DNA of 64,000 bases. It comes from Methanoculleus methanifontis. Lineage in GTDB: Archaea; Halobacteriota; Methanomicrobia; Methanomicrobiales; Methanoculleaceae. The notes below the pieces were generated by a model, which searched no databases, was not told the DNA's origin, and worked only from the letters and a program-made list of their open reading frames with translations. The first letter of the stretch is position 1. Every line of letters begins with the position of its first letter. Position numbers and translations under genes: made by a program. The stretch spans positions 1-64,000 of the forward strand of contig NZ_VCYI01000004.1 of assembly GCF_030464365.1 (NCBI RefSeq). Direction: 5' to 3'. Shown here one piece after another: positions 27,924 to 37,137 of this stretch.

Positions 27924-28826
27924 ATGAGTAAACCGTCACCCCGGCATCCCGTGCCCGGTCCCGGGCTCGTACGTCTCGCGATCCCGAACAAAGGAAGAAT
28001 CGCCGGGCCCATCAACGAGTTGATCGAGAAGAGCGGCCTCCACCTGGCCGAAGGCGGCAGCGAGCGCAGACTCATCACCCGGACCCGCGATCCCAACGTG
28101 GAGATCCTCTTCGCCCGCCCGATCGATATACCGGAGTACGTGGCGAACGGCGTCGCCGACCTTGGGATTACCGGGAAGGATATGGTCATGGAGCGGGGTT
28201 CCGCGGTCGAGCAGGTTCTCGACCTGCAGACGGGGAAGGCCACGCTCGTCGTCGCCGTGCCGGAGGAGTCGGACGTCGAGACCGTCACCGACCTTGCAGG
28301 CGCAAAGGTGGCGACCGAGTTCCCGGCGATCACCCGTGCGTTCTTTACCGACCACGGGGTTGCCGTCACGATCGTGACCGTCGGCGGGGCGTGTGAAGCG
28401 ACGCCGCACCTCGGGATCGCCGACGCCATCGTCGACCTCTCCTCCTCGGGGACGACGCTCCGCACGAACCACCTCCGCGTCGTCGACGAGGTGCTTGCGT
28501 CCACGACCATCCTGGTGGCGAATCCCGCCTCGCTCACGGTCAAGCGTGAGAAGATCGACGAGCTTGTCCTCGCCCTCGAGAGCGTCATCCGGGCGAAGGG
28601 ACAGTGCTACCTGATGATGAACGTCCACAAAAGCGCTCTTGCGGACGTGCGGGAGGTGCTGCCCGGCCTCTCCGGGCCGACGGTGATGGACGTGGCTTCC
28701 GACGAGAACCTGGTCGCCGTTCACGCCGTCGTGAACGAAGAACGGGTCTATCAGCTGATCAACCAGTTAAAGCAGGCCGGCGCAAAAGACATATTAGTCA
28801 TGCCCATCGAACGGATCATACGCTGA
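27924..28826 (+). CDS. hisG: ATP phosphoribosyltransferase, long form
   Basis: 300 residues. First step of histidine synthesis, joining ATP and PRPP. The two-lobed catalytic part opens [20 protein letters not shown], with [13 protein letters not shown] and the PRPP loop [17 protein letters not shown]. The C-terminal 75 residues ([30 protein letters not shown]) are the ACT-like regulatory domain of the long form, so it needs no HisZ and is probably feedback-inhibited by histidine. hisA follows after four bases. Confidence 0.93.
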   Translation: MSKPSPRHPVPGPGLVRLAIPNKGRIAGPINELIEKSGLHLAEGGSERRLITRTRDPNVEILFARPIDIPEYVANGVADLGITGKDMVMERGSAVEQVLDLQTGKATLVVAVPEESDVETVTDLAGAKVATEFPAITRAFFTDHGVAVTIVTVGGACEATPHLGIADAIVDLSSSGTTLRTNHLRVVDEVLASTTILVANPASLTVKREKIDELVLALESVIRAKGQCYLMMNVHKSALADVREVLPGLSGPTVMDVASDENLVAVHAVVNEERVYQLINQLKQAGAKDILVMPIERIIR

Positions 28827-28830
28827 GAGC

Positions 28831-29550
28831 ATGGAGATCTATCCTGCAGTTGATATCCTGGACGGACGGTGCGTGCAGCTTGTGCAGGGACGGCCGGAGG
28901 CGGCGACGGTCTACGGCGATCCGGCCGCCTGGGCGCACCGGTGGCTGGATCAGGGTGCAGACGGCCTGCACGTCGTCAACCTCGACGGGGCGTTCGGCCG
29001 GGCGCGCAAGAACGCCGACCTGATACGCGCCTTCACCCGCGATACGGAGACGTTCGTGGAACTCGGCGGTGGAATCAGGAGTGTCGAGGATGCCGCGGGG
29101 TGGCTAGACGCCGGCGTCGACCGGGTGATCGTCTCGACTCAGGCCGTCCGGGAGCCGGAGATCGTCCGAACGCTTTCCGATGAGTTCGGCGGCGAGCGGG
29201 TGATGGCGGGCATTGACGCCCGGGCCGGCGAGGTGATGATCGAGGGATGGGAACGCCCTGCAGGGAGTTACCTCTCCTGGGCGGAGCGGTTCGAGAGCCT
29301 CGGCGCGGGATCGCTCCTCTACACGAACGTGGACGTTGAGGGGCTCCAGCAGGGGGTCGCCATCGAGCCCGTGGCGGAACTCCTCCGCCGGGTGAAGGTT
29401 CCGGTCGTCGTCTCGGGCGGGATATCGAGTCCCGGGGACGTCGCGGCGCTCCGGAAAGCCGGAGCGGTAGGGGCAGTCCTCGGGTCCGCCCTCTACGCCG
29501 GGAAGGTGCGCCTCTCAGAGGCCATGGAGGTTGCGCATGCGAACGAGTGA
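28831..29550 (+). CDS. hisA: ProFAR isomerase (HisA)
   Basis: 239 residues, a (beta-alpha)8 barrel. [20 protein letters not shown] holds the N-terminal catalytic Asp; [27 protein letters not shown] and [11 protein letters not shown] are the phosphate-binding half-barrel repeats. It interconverts the ProFAR and PRFAR ribonucleotides. The C-terminus overlaps hisB by 14 bases. Confidence 0.93.
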   Translation: MEIYPAVDILDGRCVQLVQGRPEAATVYGDPAAWAHRWLDQGADGLHVVNLDGAFGRARKNADLIRAFTRDTETFVELGGGIRSVEDAAGWLDAGVDRVIVSTQAVREPEIVRTLSDEFGGERVMAGIDARAGEVMIEGWERPAGSYLSWAERFESLGAGSLLYTNVDVEGLQQGVAIEPVAELLRRVKVPVVVSGGISSPGDVAALRKAGAVGAVLGSALYAGKVRLSEAMEVAHANE

Positions 29551-30118
29551 GATCCACCGCACGACACGGGAGACCGATATCAGGCTCTCCCTCGACCTCG
29601 ACGGAACCGGGGCAGGAACCATCGAGACCGGGATACCGTTCTTTGACCACATGATGACGTCGTTTGCCCGGCACGGCCGAATGGACCTCACCATCCACGC
29701 GGCCGGCGACCTCGCCGTGGACCCCCATCATACCATCGAGGATATCGGGATCGTCCTCGGGACGGCTCTTGCCGAGGCGGTCGGGGATGGGAAGGGGATC
29801 ACCCGGTTCGCCGACGCCGCCGTCCCGATGGACGAGGCGCTCGCCCGGGTGGCGCTGGATCTCGGCGGCAGGGGCTACCTCGTCTTCGAGGGCGGCTTCT
29901 CCCCGGTAGGCCCGGGCGGCATCCCCGGCGATCTCATCGAGCACTTCTTCTACAGCCTCTGCAGCCATGCCGGGATCACCGCCCACATCACGGTCTCGGG
30001 TAGGAACGATCACCACGTCTGCGAAGCGGCGTTCAAGGCGTTCGCCCGGGCGCTCCGTGCCGCCGTGGCAATCGATCCTGCGATAGGCGACGTGCCGAGC
30101 ACCAAGGGGACGCTCTGA
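29537..30118 (+). CDS. hisB: Imidazoleglycerol-phosphate dehydratase
   Basis: 193 residues, the monofunctional form. [31 protein letters not shown] and the second repeat [13 protein letters not shown]...[20 protein letters not shown] give the paired manganese-binding His clusters. ATG 29537 is preferred over TTG 29531. It ends the hisG-hisA-hisB run; a T-run follows. Confidence 0.93.
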   Translation: MRTSEIHRTTRETDIRLSLDLDGTGAGTIETGIPFFDHMMTSFARHGRMDLTIHAAGDLAVDPHHTIEDIGIVLGTALAEAVGDGKGITRFADAAVPMDEALARVALDLGGRGYLVFEGGFSPVGPGGIPGDLIEHFFYSLCSHAGITAHITVSGRNDHHVCEAAFKAFARALRAAVAIDPAIGDVPSTKGTL

Positions 30119-30138
30119 TTCCACCAGAAAAGCAACCC

Positions 30139-30145
30139 TTTTTTT
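30139..30145 (+). terminator. Oligo-T terminator after hisB
   Basis: Seven T residues lie 20 bases past the hisB stop. The rest of the 381-base gap 30119-30499 holds no gene that I can support; it separates convergent hisB and histone genes. Confidence 0.45.
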
Positions 30146-30499
30146 CTTACCGGTAGCAAAAACAACCGCCATCCAGGGAGCGACGCATCGGCTCACAGAT
30201 CGCGCATTGTGCAACAGATGTGAAAAGGTATAGTATGACGGCATAAGTAGGCTGGAATCGCAGATGTGGACGTCTGACGCGCATCAGCGATCTGTCTGCC
30301 GGGTCGCAAGAGCAGATCCTGGTATCCGACGCTGCTCCCGCTCTGCTCATCCTCGATTCTCGCCGCCCCGGTCACCGGTCACGATATCGTCCCGAAAAGA
30401 GCACCAAGCCGCCCGGGCTTTCAGCATGTATACTGCTGGAAAAGATCTGAAATGGGGCCTTGCAAGGACCCCGGTAAAGAGAAGGAAAGAGTGGCCGAC

Positions 30500-30706
30500 T
30501 TACGCGGACTTAACCGCGAGGTCGACGTCTTCCGCCTTGATCGTCTTGCGTCCCGCGTGCTGGGCAAGCCTGTTGGCTTCCTTGGTCAGCTCGGCGATGT
30601 ACGCCTCAGCCTTGGTAACCAGTGCGGCAGCGGCATCGCTGCCGACTCTCTCAGCACCATTCTTCTTTGCGATACGTACAACCGCAGCAATAGGTAGATC
30701 TGCCAT
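30500..30706 (-). CDS. Archaeal histone (HMf-like)
   Basis: 68 residues, one histone fold without tails: MADLPIAAVVRIAKKNGAER, then VGSDAAAALVTKAEAYIAEL and GRKTIKAEDVDLAVKS. It wraps DNA as dimers that stack into longer particles. The conserved loop RKTIKAEDV is intact. ATG 30706 follows GAGGTGG with nine bases between. Its promoter and leader hold a perfect dyad (separate entry). Confidence 0.95.
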   Translation of the reverse strand: MADLPIAAVVRIAKKNGAERVGSDAAAALVTKAEAYIAELTKEANRLAQHAGRKTIKAEDVDLAVKSA

Positions 30707-30718
30707 AATCTCATTCCA

Positions 30719-30754
30719 CCTCTAAAAAGAGGTGTATTAGTTAATATTTAAACA
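30719..30754 (-). promoter_or_regulatory. Histone promoter with an 18-base dyad over the start and ribosome binding site
   Basis: On the minus strand a TATA box TTTAAATATT (30754-30745) precedes CACCTCTTTTTAGAGGTG (30736-30719), a perfect 6-bp inverted repeat with a 6-base centre. Its right arm is the Shine-Dalgarno sequence of the histone gene. The TATA distance predicts transcription starting near 30724, inside the dyad, so it may work as a DNA operator; if transcription starts further upstream it would be an RNA hairpin hiding the ribosome binding site. Confidence 0.6.
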
Positions 30755-30892
30755 TTTCGGGATTATCTCGGAAATTTGCGTTTCTCTTCCCCATTGAGGG
30801 TATGTCTGGACAGAGCATCCTGATAATCGGCAGGGATCGGTGCCGATTGAAAAAAGCAAAATGCAAGCCCCCAGACAAAATCGGGAGGAAAA

Positions 30893-31654
30893 TTACAGAC
30901 TTTCCGATTGCGCCAGAGATTTCGCAAGCATTATTGCATTGGTATAATCTGCAGAGGCGCGCGACGTATCTACGAAAATTCTACCGATATTTACCACCGG
31001 AGCACCATGCCCCGCCCCGCCTCCGAGGAACGTGAGCGTGCGAAAGATCAGGTTCCCGGAGATCCCATCAGGAGCCACGACCATCCCATACCTCCCCGCT
31101 GCCTCCTCGATCAGGATCTCGGCGTGCTCCGCACCGGTCAGGCGTGCGACAAGCTCGGCATCCGCCATCGTCCGGTCGACGACCGAATGCCGCCCGAGAT
31201 CCCCGAGCCGCCCTCCTGAGAGGACCGCCACCCCTTCAGCGAGGCCGAAATTCCGGGCGATATTCCTCCCGACCCTGACGAAGCGCACCTTCTCCTCGAC
31301 CGTCCAGCCCTCGTCGACCCCGACCGGGGCGAGGAGGAAGAGGCGCCCGTCAGAGGTCTCAAGGAGGGCGATCCGTTCCAGATGGTCGACACCTGCGGCC
31401 TGCTTGAGGGCCTTTAAGGTGGAGGATGCTGGGAGCGTGCCCCTGACGGCGGCATCGATCCTCTCCGCATAGAGTGCCTCGATGAGGGCTATCTCCGGCT
31501 CCACGGCCTCGACGACCGTAACCGCGTCACCGAACGCCCCGGCGGTCCCGGGGGGAGAGAAAAGGATGAGATCGACCTCCCGGCCGACCGCCCGGGCGGT
31601 CGAGAGGATCTTTGCGTCAGGGGACGCCGCACCAAGCCCGACCGTTATTGGCAT
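30893..31654 (-). CDS. Methanogenesis marker protein 4 (MtxX-related)
   Basis: 253 residues, related to phosphate acyl/butyryltransferase folds and historically called MtxX. The C-terminal half carries VAPDGISGNLIFRTLTFLGGGAGHGAPV, typical of the family. It is found in methanogens and used as a marker of methanogenesis, but its reaction is not established. The start overlaps the end of the marker 2 gene by ten bases, so the pair is coupled. Confidence 0.85.
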   Translation of the reverse strand: MPITVGLGAASPDAKILSTARAVGREVDLILFSPPGTAGAFGDAVTVVEAVEPEIALIEALYAERIDAAVRGTLPASSTLKALKQAAGVDHLERIALLETSDGRLFLLAPVGVDEGWTVEEKVRFVRVGRNIARNFGLAEGVAVLSGGRLGDLGRHSVVDRTMADAELVARLTGAEHAEILIEEAAGRYGMVVAPDGISGNLIFRTLTFLGGGAGHGAPVVNIGRIFVDTSRASADYTNAIMLAKSLAQSESL

Positions 31655-32655
31655 GCTCCGCCGTCCGAGAAGATCCGCATGATGCCGTTCTGGTCGAGGT
31701 CAAAGACCTGCGTCTCCCGGCCCAGGTACCTGACGGAGAGCCTCCGGCTCCCGTTCACCTCCCCGATAGCGGCGGCGGTGATCCCGACGTCGGCAAACCG
31801 GCGGCAGACCTCCTCCACGTCCTCCGGTTTAACGGTCAGGATGAACCCCATGCCGGGATACATGCGCACCCACTGCTCGAAGGGAAGGCCGATCGCCGTG
31901 AGGTCCGGCCGGGGAACCGCGTCGAGGTCGATCACCGCGCCTTTCCCGCTCACCTCAAGGAGCATACCGAGTGTCCCGATGACACCCGGGTTGCTGATAT
32001 CTTTCCCGGCAGTCACCAGGTGATCCTTCCCGAGATCCTCCATCACCCGGATCTGGGCACGCACCACGTCCGCCGACTTCATCGTGACCGAGTCCCAGTT
32101 GAAGCAGCACGACGGGTGTACCCGGCCGTCAAGATCTATCGCCGCGACGACCACGTCGCCCTCCTCTGCCGTATCCGAGAAGATGATCTGATCCATTCTG
32201 CCCGTTCCGAGGATCGCCACATCTACGACGCTGTAAGGCGTATTCGGGTGCAGGTGCCCGCCCACGATCGGGACACCGAACTGGGCGGATGCCGCGACCA
32301 TGCCCCGGGTCACTTCGTCGCGGAGCTGATCATTCGTAACGGAGAGGATATCGACCATCGCAACCGGCCTTCCGCCCATGGCGGCGATGTCGTGAACGTT
32401 CACGAGCACGGCACAGTACCCCGCCCAGAACGGGTCCGCCTCCATCAGCTTGCTCCAGATACCGTCCGCCGCAAGAAGCAGCGCGTCCTCTGCATTATGC
32501 CTGATGACCGCGGCATCCTCACCGAACGAAGCGACAACATCGGGACTTTCTATCCGGAGAGACCGGATCATGTCACCGATCTCCTTCTTTCGGGTGACGC
32601 CCTCGTATTCCCTGACAGCCTGTGCTACCGTATCGGTGGAGCAATCTTTCACCAC
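31645..32655 (-). CDS. Methanogenesis marker protein 2 (AIR synthase-like)
   Basis: 336 residues of the PurM/SelD/ThiL/HypE superfamily. FGEDAAVIRH and LLLAADGIWSKL give the N-terminal ATP-binding part, NVHDIAAMGGRPVAMVDIL the conserved loop, and DISNPGVIGTLGMLLEVSG the C-terminal half. An ATP-dependent activation reaction is likely; the substrate is unknown. The start at 32655 is GTG. It is divergent from rfcL across 223 bases and precedes marker 4. Confidence 0.87.
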   Translation of the reverse strand: MVKDCSTDTVAQAVREYEGVTRKKEIGDMIRSLRIESPDVVASFGEDAAVIRHNAEDALLLAADGIWSKLMEADPFWAGYCAVLVNVHDIAAMGGRPVAMVDILSVTNDQLRDEVTRGMVAASAQFGVPIVGGHLHPNTPYSVVDVAILGTGRMDQIIFSDTAEEGDVVVAAIDLDGRVHPSCCFNWDSVTMKSADVVRAQIRVMEDLGKDHLVTAGKDISNPGVIGTLGMLLEVSGKGAVIDLDAVPRPDLTAIGLPFEQWVRMYPGMGFILTVKPEDVEEVCRRFADVGITAAAIGEVNGSRRLSVRYLGRETQVFDLDQNGIMRIFSDGGACQ

Positions 32656-32878
32656 AAGAACACCAACACTCCGTGTTTCTTTATGGTATTCTGCCTCATC
32701 AGAGATAATGTATTTGATTCACCGGTATTATGCACTCTGTTCCGCGAACCGATCGGGAAGGAAACTACCGGCAGGTATCCGGTCCGGCCGGGTACAGTCT
32801 CCTTACAGCGCATCCACCGGATCGTCTTGCATCCGCATCGGGGTGGCATTTTTGATGCACCGCGTCGAATAGTCTGGT

Positions 32879-34243
32879 ATGGACTGGGTGGAGAAGTACA
32901 GGCCGCAGCACCTTCAGGATGTCGTGGGGAACTCCAGCGCCGTCAGGCATATCTACGAGTGGGCGCGGGACTGGTCGCGGCAGAAGAAGCCGCTCATCCT
33001 GTACGGAAAACCCGGCACCGGCAAGACTTCGAGCGCATATGCCCTCGCGAACGACATGAACTGGGAGGTGGTGGAACTGAACGCCTCCGACCAGCGGACG
33101 AAAGCGGCCCTCGAGAAGGTGGCGGGCTCAGGCTCCACCACGGCCAGCCTCACCGGGGCGAGCCGCAAACTCATCCTGCTGGATGAGGCCGACAACCTGC
33201 ACGGGCAGGCCGACCGGGGCGGGGCGAAGGCGATCGTGGAGATTATCGCAGCGTCGCAGCAACCGATCATCCTGATCGCAAACGACTACTACTCCCTCAC
33301 GAGAGAACTTAAGTCGGTCACGGAGCCGGTGCAGTTCCGGGCACTACAGGCCCGATCGATCGTTCCTCGCCTCCGCCAGATCTGCGCCGCGGAAGGCGTG
33401 ACATGCGATCCCGCCGCGCTCGAAAATATCGCGAGCCGCGCCGACGGCGATATGCGGGCCGCGGTGAACATGCTCTACGCCGTGTCCATCGGGAAGGAGC
33501 ACCTCGCGGTGGGCGACGTCCATACTTCCGCAAAGGACGAGCGCTCGACCATCTTCGCACTCGTCGGAGCGACCTTCAAAGGGAAGAGAGATGCCGACCT
33601 GCTCCGCATGGCGGTGGAGGTCGAGGATACTCCCGACACCGTCGAACAGTGGCTCGAGGGGAACCTCGACCACATGCCGGATCCCGCCTCCCATGCGAAG
33701 GGCTACGCCTGCATATCAAGAGCGGACGAGTACATCGGCCGGACTTACCGGCGGCAGTACTACACCCTCTGGCGCTACGCGAGCGCGGTCATGCTCCTCG
33801 GCGTCGCCGACGCCGCCGGCGGGCACGGCGTCCATGGCCGCATCATGCCGCCGGCGCGCTGGAAGAAGATGGGGGCTTCGAAGAAGCAAAAAGCAGTCCG
33901 GGCGGGCCTCTCCCGGAAACTCAGCGAGATGACGCATATTCCACAGGACGCACTCCGGGAAGACTTCTTCACCGCAATCAGCATCCTCGTCGAGCAGGAC
34001 CCTGCAAAATACGTCCGCGAGTTCGAACTCGATGCCGACGAACTGAACCTCTTCATCCACGACAAAGCCCGGGCCACGAAAGCCGTCAAAGAGGTGGCAA
34101 AGGAAGAGAAAGCGAAGGCGAAGAAGGCCTCCGCTAAAGAGAAGGCAACCGGGAAAGGCAAGAAGGCCCGGGACGACGACCAGCCCGCCGATACCGGAGA
34201 ATCGCGACGGGATCCACCCCCGGGCCAGGCGACGCTGTTCTAG
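32879..34243 (+). CDS. rfcL: Replication factor C large subunit
   Basis: 454 residues. The clamp-loader AAA+ subunit that, with RfcS, loads PCNA. Walker A is [16 protein letters not shown], Walker [12 protein letters not shown]; the collar domain follows, then a Lys/Ala-rich tail (about 395-435). The last residues GQATLF form a PCNA-interacting (PIP) box ending exactly at the stop. MDWVEKYRP is the family N-terminus, so ATG 32879 is firm. Confidence 0.95.
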   Translation: MDWVEKYRPQHLQDVVGNSSAVRHIYEWARDWSRQKKPLILYGKPGTGKTSSAYALANDMNWEVVELNASDQRTKAALEKVAGSGSTTASLTGASRKLILLDEADNLHGQADRGGAKAIVEIIAASQQPIILIANDYYSLTRELKSVTEPVQFRALQARSIVPRLRQICAAEGVTCDPAALENIASRADGDMRAAVNMLYAVSIGKEHLAVGDVHTSAKDERSTIFALVGATFKGKRDADLLRMAVEVEDTPDTVEQWLEGNLDHMPDPASHAKGYACISRADEYIGRTYRRQYYTLWRYASAVMLLGVADAAGGHGVHGRIMPPARWKKMGASKKQKAVRAGLSRKLSEMTHIPQDALREDFFTAISILVEQDPAKYVREFELDADELNLFIHDKARATKAVKEVAKEEKAKAKKASAKEKATGKGKKARDDDQPADTGESRRDPPPGQATLF

Positions 34244-34272
34244 CGTGTCGTTGACCGGGGAGCCGGAAGGCG

Positions 34273-34540
34273 CACGTGAAGTGCGAGCGTAGCGAGCTTG
34301 AGCACCGTAGGCTTCGAGCCGCGACTGTCCACAGGACGGGAGCGTGAGAAGCCGTAGGCTTCGAGCCGCGAAGAGCGCGAAGTCTGGTTAACGGGTGCTG
34401 GCAGCCTCTTTGCGCAATTCGCACTCTTCGAGTGCTCAAACTCCGTTCCTCGAAACCCTTTGGGTTTCTCGAACTTCTGTCCTTCAGACAGTCGTTCCTT
34501 GCGGAACGTCGCACTTCATGTGAGGCTATGATGCACGTGA
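34273..34540. repeat. Run of short hairpins with different arms (array 1)
   Basis: Most of the 319-base gap 34244-34562. Hairpins include GAAGCCGTAGGCTTC, GAAACCCTTTGGGTTTC, TGTCCTTCAGACA, TTCCTTGCGGAA and CACTCTTCGAGTG, joined by GAG/CTC-type linkers. Arms differ between hairpins while the centre keeps CC-G-(n)-A-GG or its complement. No gene is present. The gap lies between the convergent rfcL and UPF0146 genes. Confidence 0.65.
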
Positions 34541-34562
34541 GCGTTTAGACGAAATGGCTCCA

Positions 34563-34973
34563 CTACAGAGCGCGCCGGCGGTAGCGATGGAGGAGAACCG
34601 GGCCGCAGTCCACGACCTCGCCGCCGTCCCCGAAGATCTCGCATCCCAGGTGGTAGACCAGGAGGTCACTATCAATCCGCCCGGCAAGCGCGATCAGCGG
34701 CGGAACCATCTCCACGCCGGGCCGCACGGCGTAGATCAGGTCCGCACCCTCATACAGCCGGATGTCTGGTTCGAAGACGTCGTCGGTCACCACAGCAAGC
34801 CCGTCGTGCCGGATACCCAGCCGGATGTCGGTGCAGAGCATCAGGGCGCCGGCAGCCGCGATCAACCTTGCGGCCTCGGGGTTGTTGCCGATACCTACTT
34901 CAACAGCCCGGCGATATCGGGCAGCGATATACTCCCCGATACTCCGTTCAATACGTTTATACCGACACATCAC
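34563..34973 (-). CDS. UPF0146 family protein
   Basis: 136 residues of an archaeal family with a short Rossmann-like start (RRAVEVGIGNNPEAARLI, a degenerate SAM-type glycine loop) and DIRLGIRHDGLAVVTDDVF. Function is unknown; a catalytically reduced methyltransferase fold is likely. ATG 34973 is followed at once by ATG 34970. It is divergent from amzA with only 14 bases between, so the amzA promoter must lie inside this gene's 5' end. Confidence 0.75.
   Translation of the reverse strand: MMCRYKRIERSIGEYIAARYRRAVEVGIGNNPEAARLIAAAGALMLCTDIRLGIRHDGLAVVTDDVFEPDIRLYEGADLIYAVRPGVEMVPPLIALAGRIDSDLLVYHLGCEIFGDGGEVVDCGPVLLHRYRRRAL
34954..34963 (+). promoter_or_regulatory. TATA-like promoter of amzA within the UPF0146 coding start
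   Basis: CGTTTATACC lies about 25-30 bases before the amzA ATG at 34988 and overlaps the first codons of the opposite gene. It predicts a near-leaderless amzA transcript. Confidence 0.45.
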
Positions 34974-34987
34974 CCAGAGATTAGGTA

Positions 34988-35527
34988 ATGGGCATCAATA
35001 TTCTTTGGGACCCGCAGGCACCGGCAGGTATCGAACTCCCGGTCGCCAGGATGATCGCGATGATCCTCAGGAAAGAGCCCGCGCTCGTCGAATACCCGTT
35101 CCTCATCGACGGCTACGACCGAAACCGCGACCAGCACGATGCTCAAAAGATCCTGGACCGCCTGCAGGACACCTTCACGCGCAGGTACGAGATCGACGGC
35201 CCTCTGCTGCTCGTCACCTCCCGCGACCTCTACGTCAACGGGTACGACTTCGTCTTCGGCCTTGCACGACCCGCATGCGGCGTTGCCGTCGTCTCAACAG
35301 CCCGCCTCGAAAACGACTACTACGACAGGATGCCGGACGATACCGACCTCATCGACCGGGCGGCAAAAGAAGGAGCACACGAACTCGGACACCTCCTCGG
35401 GCTCGACCACTGCCCAGACCCCGAATGCGTCATGTTCCGGCCGCGGACGCTGGATGAACTGGACAGAAAGAGGAAGATGCTCTGTCCAGTCTGCAGGGAG
35501 GCGCTCGCGTCGCGGGCAACGCGATGA
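34988..35527 (+). CDS. amzA: Archaemetzincin
   Basis: 179 residues. A small zinc metalloprotease with the extended motif HELGHLLGLDHC (three zinc ligands and the catalytic Glu, about residue 132), followed by the conserved CVMFR Met-turn and the CPVC pair near the C-terminus; these four Cys bind a second zinc. The cellular substrate is unknown. Confidence 0.93.
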   Translation: MGINILWDPQAPAGIELPVARMIAMILRKEPALVEYPFLIDGYDRNRDQHDAQKILDRLQDTFTRRYEIDGPLLLVTSRDLYVNGYDFVFGLARPACGVAVVSTARLENDYYDRMPDDTDLIDRAAKEGAHELGHLLGLDHCPDPECVMFRPRTLDELDRKRKMLCPVCREALASRATR

Positions 35528-35674
35528 CGGCAAACCCGGTGTACCTTCCATAAGCCCGATCCCTGCTCCCGATAACTCCTGCCGAGAGAACGGCTTCCGG
35601 CTTTTCGACAGGGCGGGGCAGAGAAGCCGGCAAACAAAAGTATCAAACGAACGCGCCGGGAAACCTCGATCACG

Positions 35675-36169
35675 ATGGGATACTCTTCTTCCTTGATCTA
35701 GCGAAAGTTCAAAGATATCGTCGGAAGGCGGTATGACTCGGTCCTGAAGGACTACGGCGAGTTCCTGACGACCGACGAGGAGATGCTCGTCCCTGAGGTC
35801 CGGTCGATCCTGGTGCCGCTCGACCTCTTCGTTCATGACATCACCGAAGAAGCAATCGACGTGCTCTCCGCCTATGACGCCGCGATCTCGCTCGCCAACA
35901 TCACGGATGTCGAGGTGATCGAACTCCTAAAACAGGCGCTCGACCGTGAATCGACGGAGGAGTTCCGGGTAAAGAAGGAAGAGTACGGCCAAAAACTCCT
36001 CGAACGGACTGCAGCCAAACTCGAAGAACACAGCTTTTCGGCCCAGACACGGATGTTTGTCGGGCATAAGGGCGACGACGTCGCCCGGATGGCGAAGAAC
36101 CACGACATGGTCGCGCTCTGCCGCCGCTACGCCGACGGGGAGTCGACCGACGCCTCGGTAAGCCCGTAA
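35675..36169 (+). pseudogene. Universal stress protein-like gene, broken at both ends
   Basis: The frame reads MGYSSSLI, a TAG stop (35699-35701), then RKFKDIVGRRYDSVLKDYGEFL...EVRSILVPLDLFVHDI and on to GDDVARMAKNHDMVALCRRYADG. The UspA core starts at SILVPLD, and the natural start would lie before KFKDIVG, but no start codon is left there; ATG 35783 is inside the domain. The C-terminus stops at SVSP, missing the last strand of the UspA fold (about 20 residues). It meets the truncated acetolactate decarboxylase remnant tail to tail. Confidence 0.65.
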
Positions 36170-36515
36170 TGTCCGTGTCGAAGAAGGTCGCAGACGCGAA
36201 GGGCGTCGTCGCGTCTCCGTCAACCGGGTAGGCCCGTCCGTCGACCCGGATCAGGTACCACTCGCCGTCGACACCGATCAGTTCCCCGTCGAGCCGGTCA
36301 CCGCACCCGATACCGAAGTCCCCGTACTCCGCGAGCTCGTCAAACGTCATGCTGCCGTCGTAGGTGCCCTGAAGGAGCACATCAATGGTCGAGACCTGAA
36401 AGAGCATATTCCCTATCTGCGCTTTCCGCGCGCACGGGCGCGGCCGGGAGAGGAGCGGCCGCAAGCCGATCCAGACCCCGACAAGGAGCGAAACAACGGC
36501 AACGGTAGCGTATGG
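36170..36515 (-). pseudogene. budA: Acetolactate decarboxylase remnant (N-terminal third)
   Basis: On the minus strand a membrane-anchor-like start (IAPYATVAVVSLLVGVWIG) is followed by NMLFQVSTIDVLLQGTYDGS, MTFDELAEYGDFGIGCGDRLDGE and YPVDGDATTPFASATFFDTD. This matches the first 90 or so residues of alpha-acetolactate decarboxylase; the remaining 150, with the zinc-binding His residues, are absent. No canonical start is left before the anchor: the codon after the upstream TAG is ATT, and the first TTG is at 36464. Confidence 0.65.
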
Positions 36516-36543
36516 AGCAATCTATCTTCAGCCGTGAACCGCC

Positions 36544-36978
36544 TCACAACTCCCCGATATCCTCATACCAGAGATCGGGATGCTGCTCGATGAACGCACC
36601 CATCATCGCCTTGCAGACGTCGAGGTCCAGATCGAGCACCTCGACACCGTGCGACTCGAGGAACTCCCGTGCCCCCGCGAAATTTACCGATTCCCCGGCC
36701 ACGACCTTCCCGATCCCGAACTGGACGACCGCTCCCGCACAGAGGTAGCAGGGCATCAGCGTGGAGTAGAGCGTGCACTCTGCGTAACTACCGATTCTCC
36801 CGGCGTTCCTCAGGCAGTCGATCTCGGCGTGGAGCACGGGATCATCATTCTGGACGCGCCGGTTCCGACCATGCCCGATGATCCGCCCATCGCGCACCAA
36901 CACCGAACCAATAGGTATTCCGCCTTCTTTCAGGCCCGCTTCCGCCTCCTCGAGGGCACACTTCATGAATATGTCCAT
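36544..36978 (-). CDS. Nucleoside/cytosine deaminase family protein
   Basis: 144 residues of the zinc-dependent cytidine-deaminase superfamily: HAEIDCL (His ligand and proton-shuttle Glu) and TLMPCYLCAGAV (PCxxC zinc ligands). The C-terminus FIEQHPDLWYEDIGEL resembles yeast-type cytosine deaminase and guanine-deaminase relatives. ATG 36978 was chosen because GAGAGGAG lies six bases before it; ATG 36984 lies too close. The exact base acted on is unclear. Confidence 0.85.
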   Translation of the reverse strand: MDIFMKCALEEAEAGLKEGGIPIGSVLVRDGRIIGHGRNRRVQNDDPVLHAEIDCLRNAGRIGSYAECTLYSTLMPCYLCAGAVVQFGIGKVVAGESVNFAGAREFLESHGVEVLDLDLDVCKAMMGAFIEQHPDLWYEDIGEL

Positions 36979-37137
36979 AGCCATCTCCTCTCGGGCGCTC
37001 AATACCATAGATAAACCTATTGCAACACCCTATCAGATATAAGAAGACGTTCCTGGATAATAAACGCATACGGGACGAGAACAGCAACTCGAGAGAGCGA
37101 TGGGCGCGGTAGCCGGACAGGCAGGGGCGCCGCCCCT

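Noticed and set aside
30264-30725. 153-codon plus-strand frame over the histone gene
   Set aside because: Antisense to a clear histone gene; composition not protein-like.
31612-33186. 524-codon plus-strand frame opposite the marker genes and into rfcL
   Set aside because: Antisense to two well-supported genes and then out of frame with rfcL.
35699-35701. UAG read as pyrrolysine in the stress-protein frame
   Set aside because: No pyl genes are in view, the residues before the stop are not conserved-looking, and the gene is truncated at its other end too; decay is the simpler reading.
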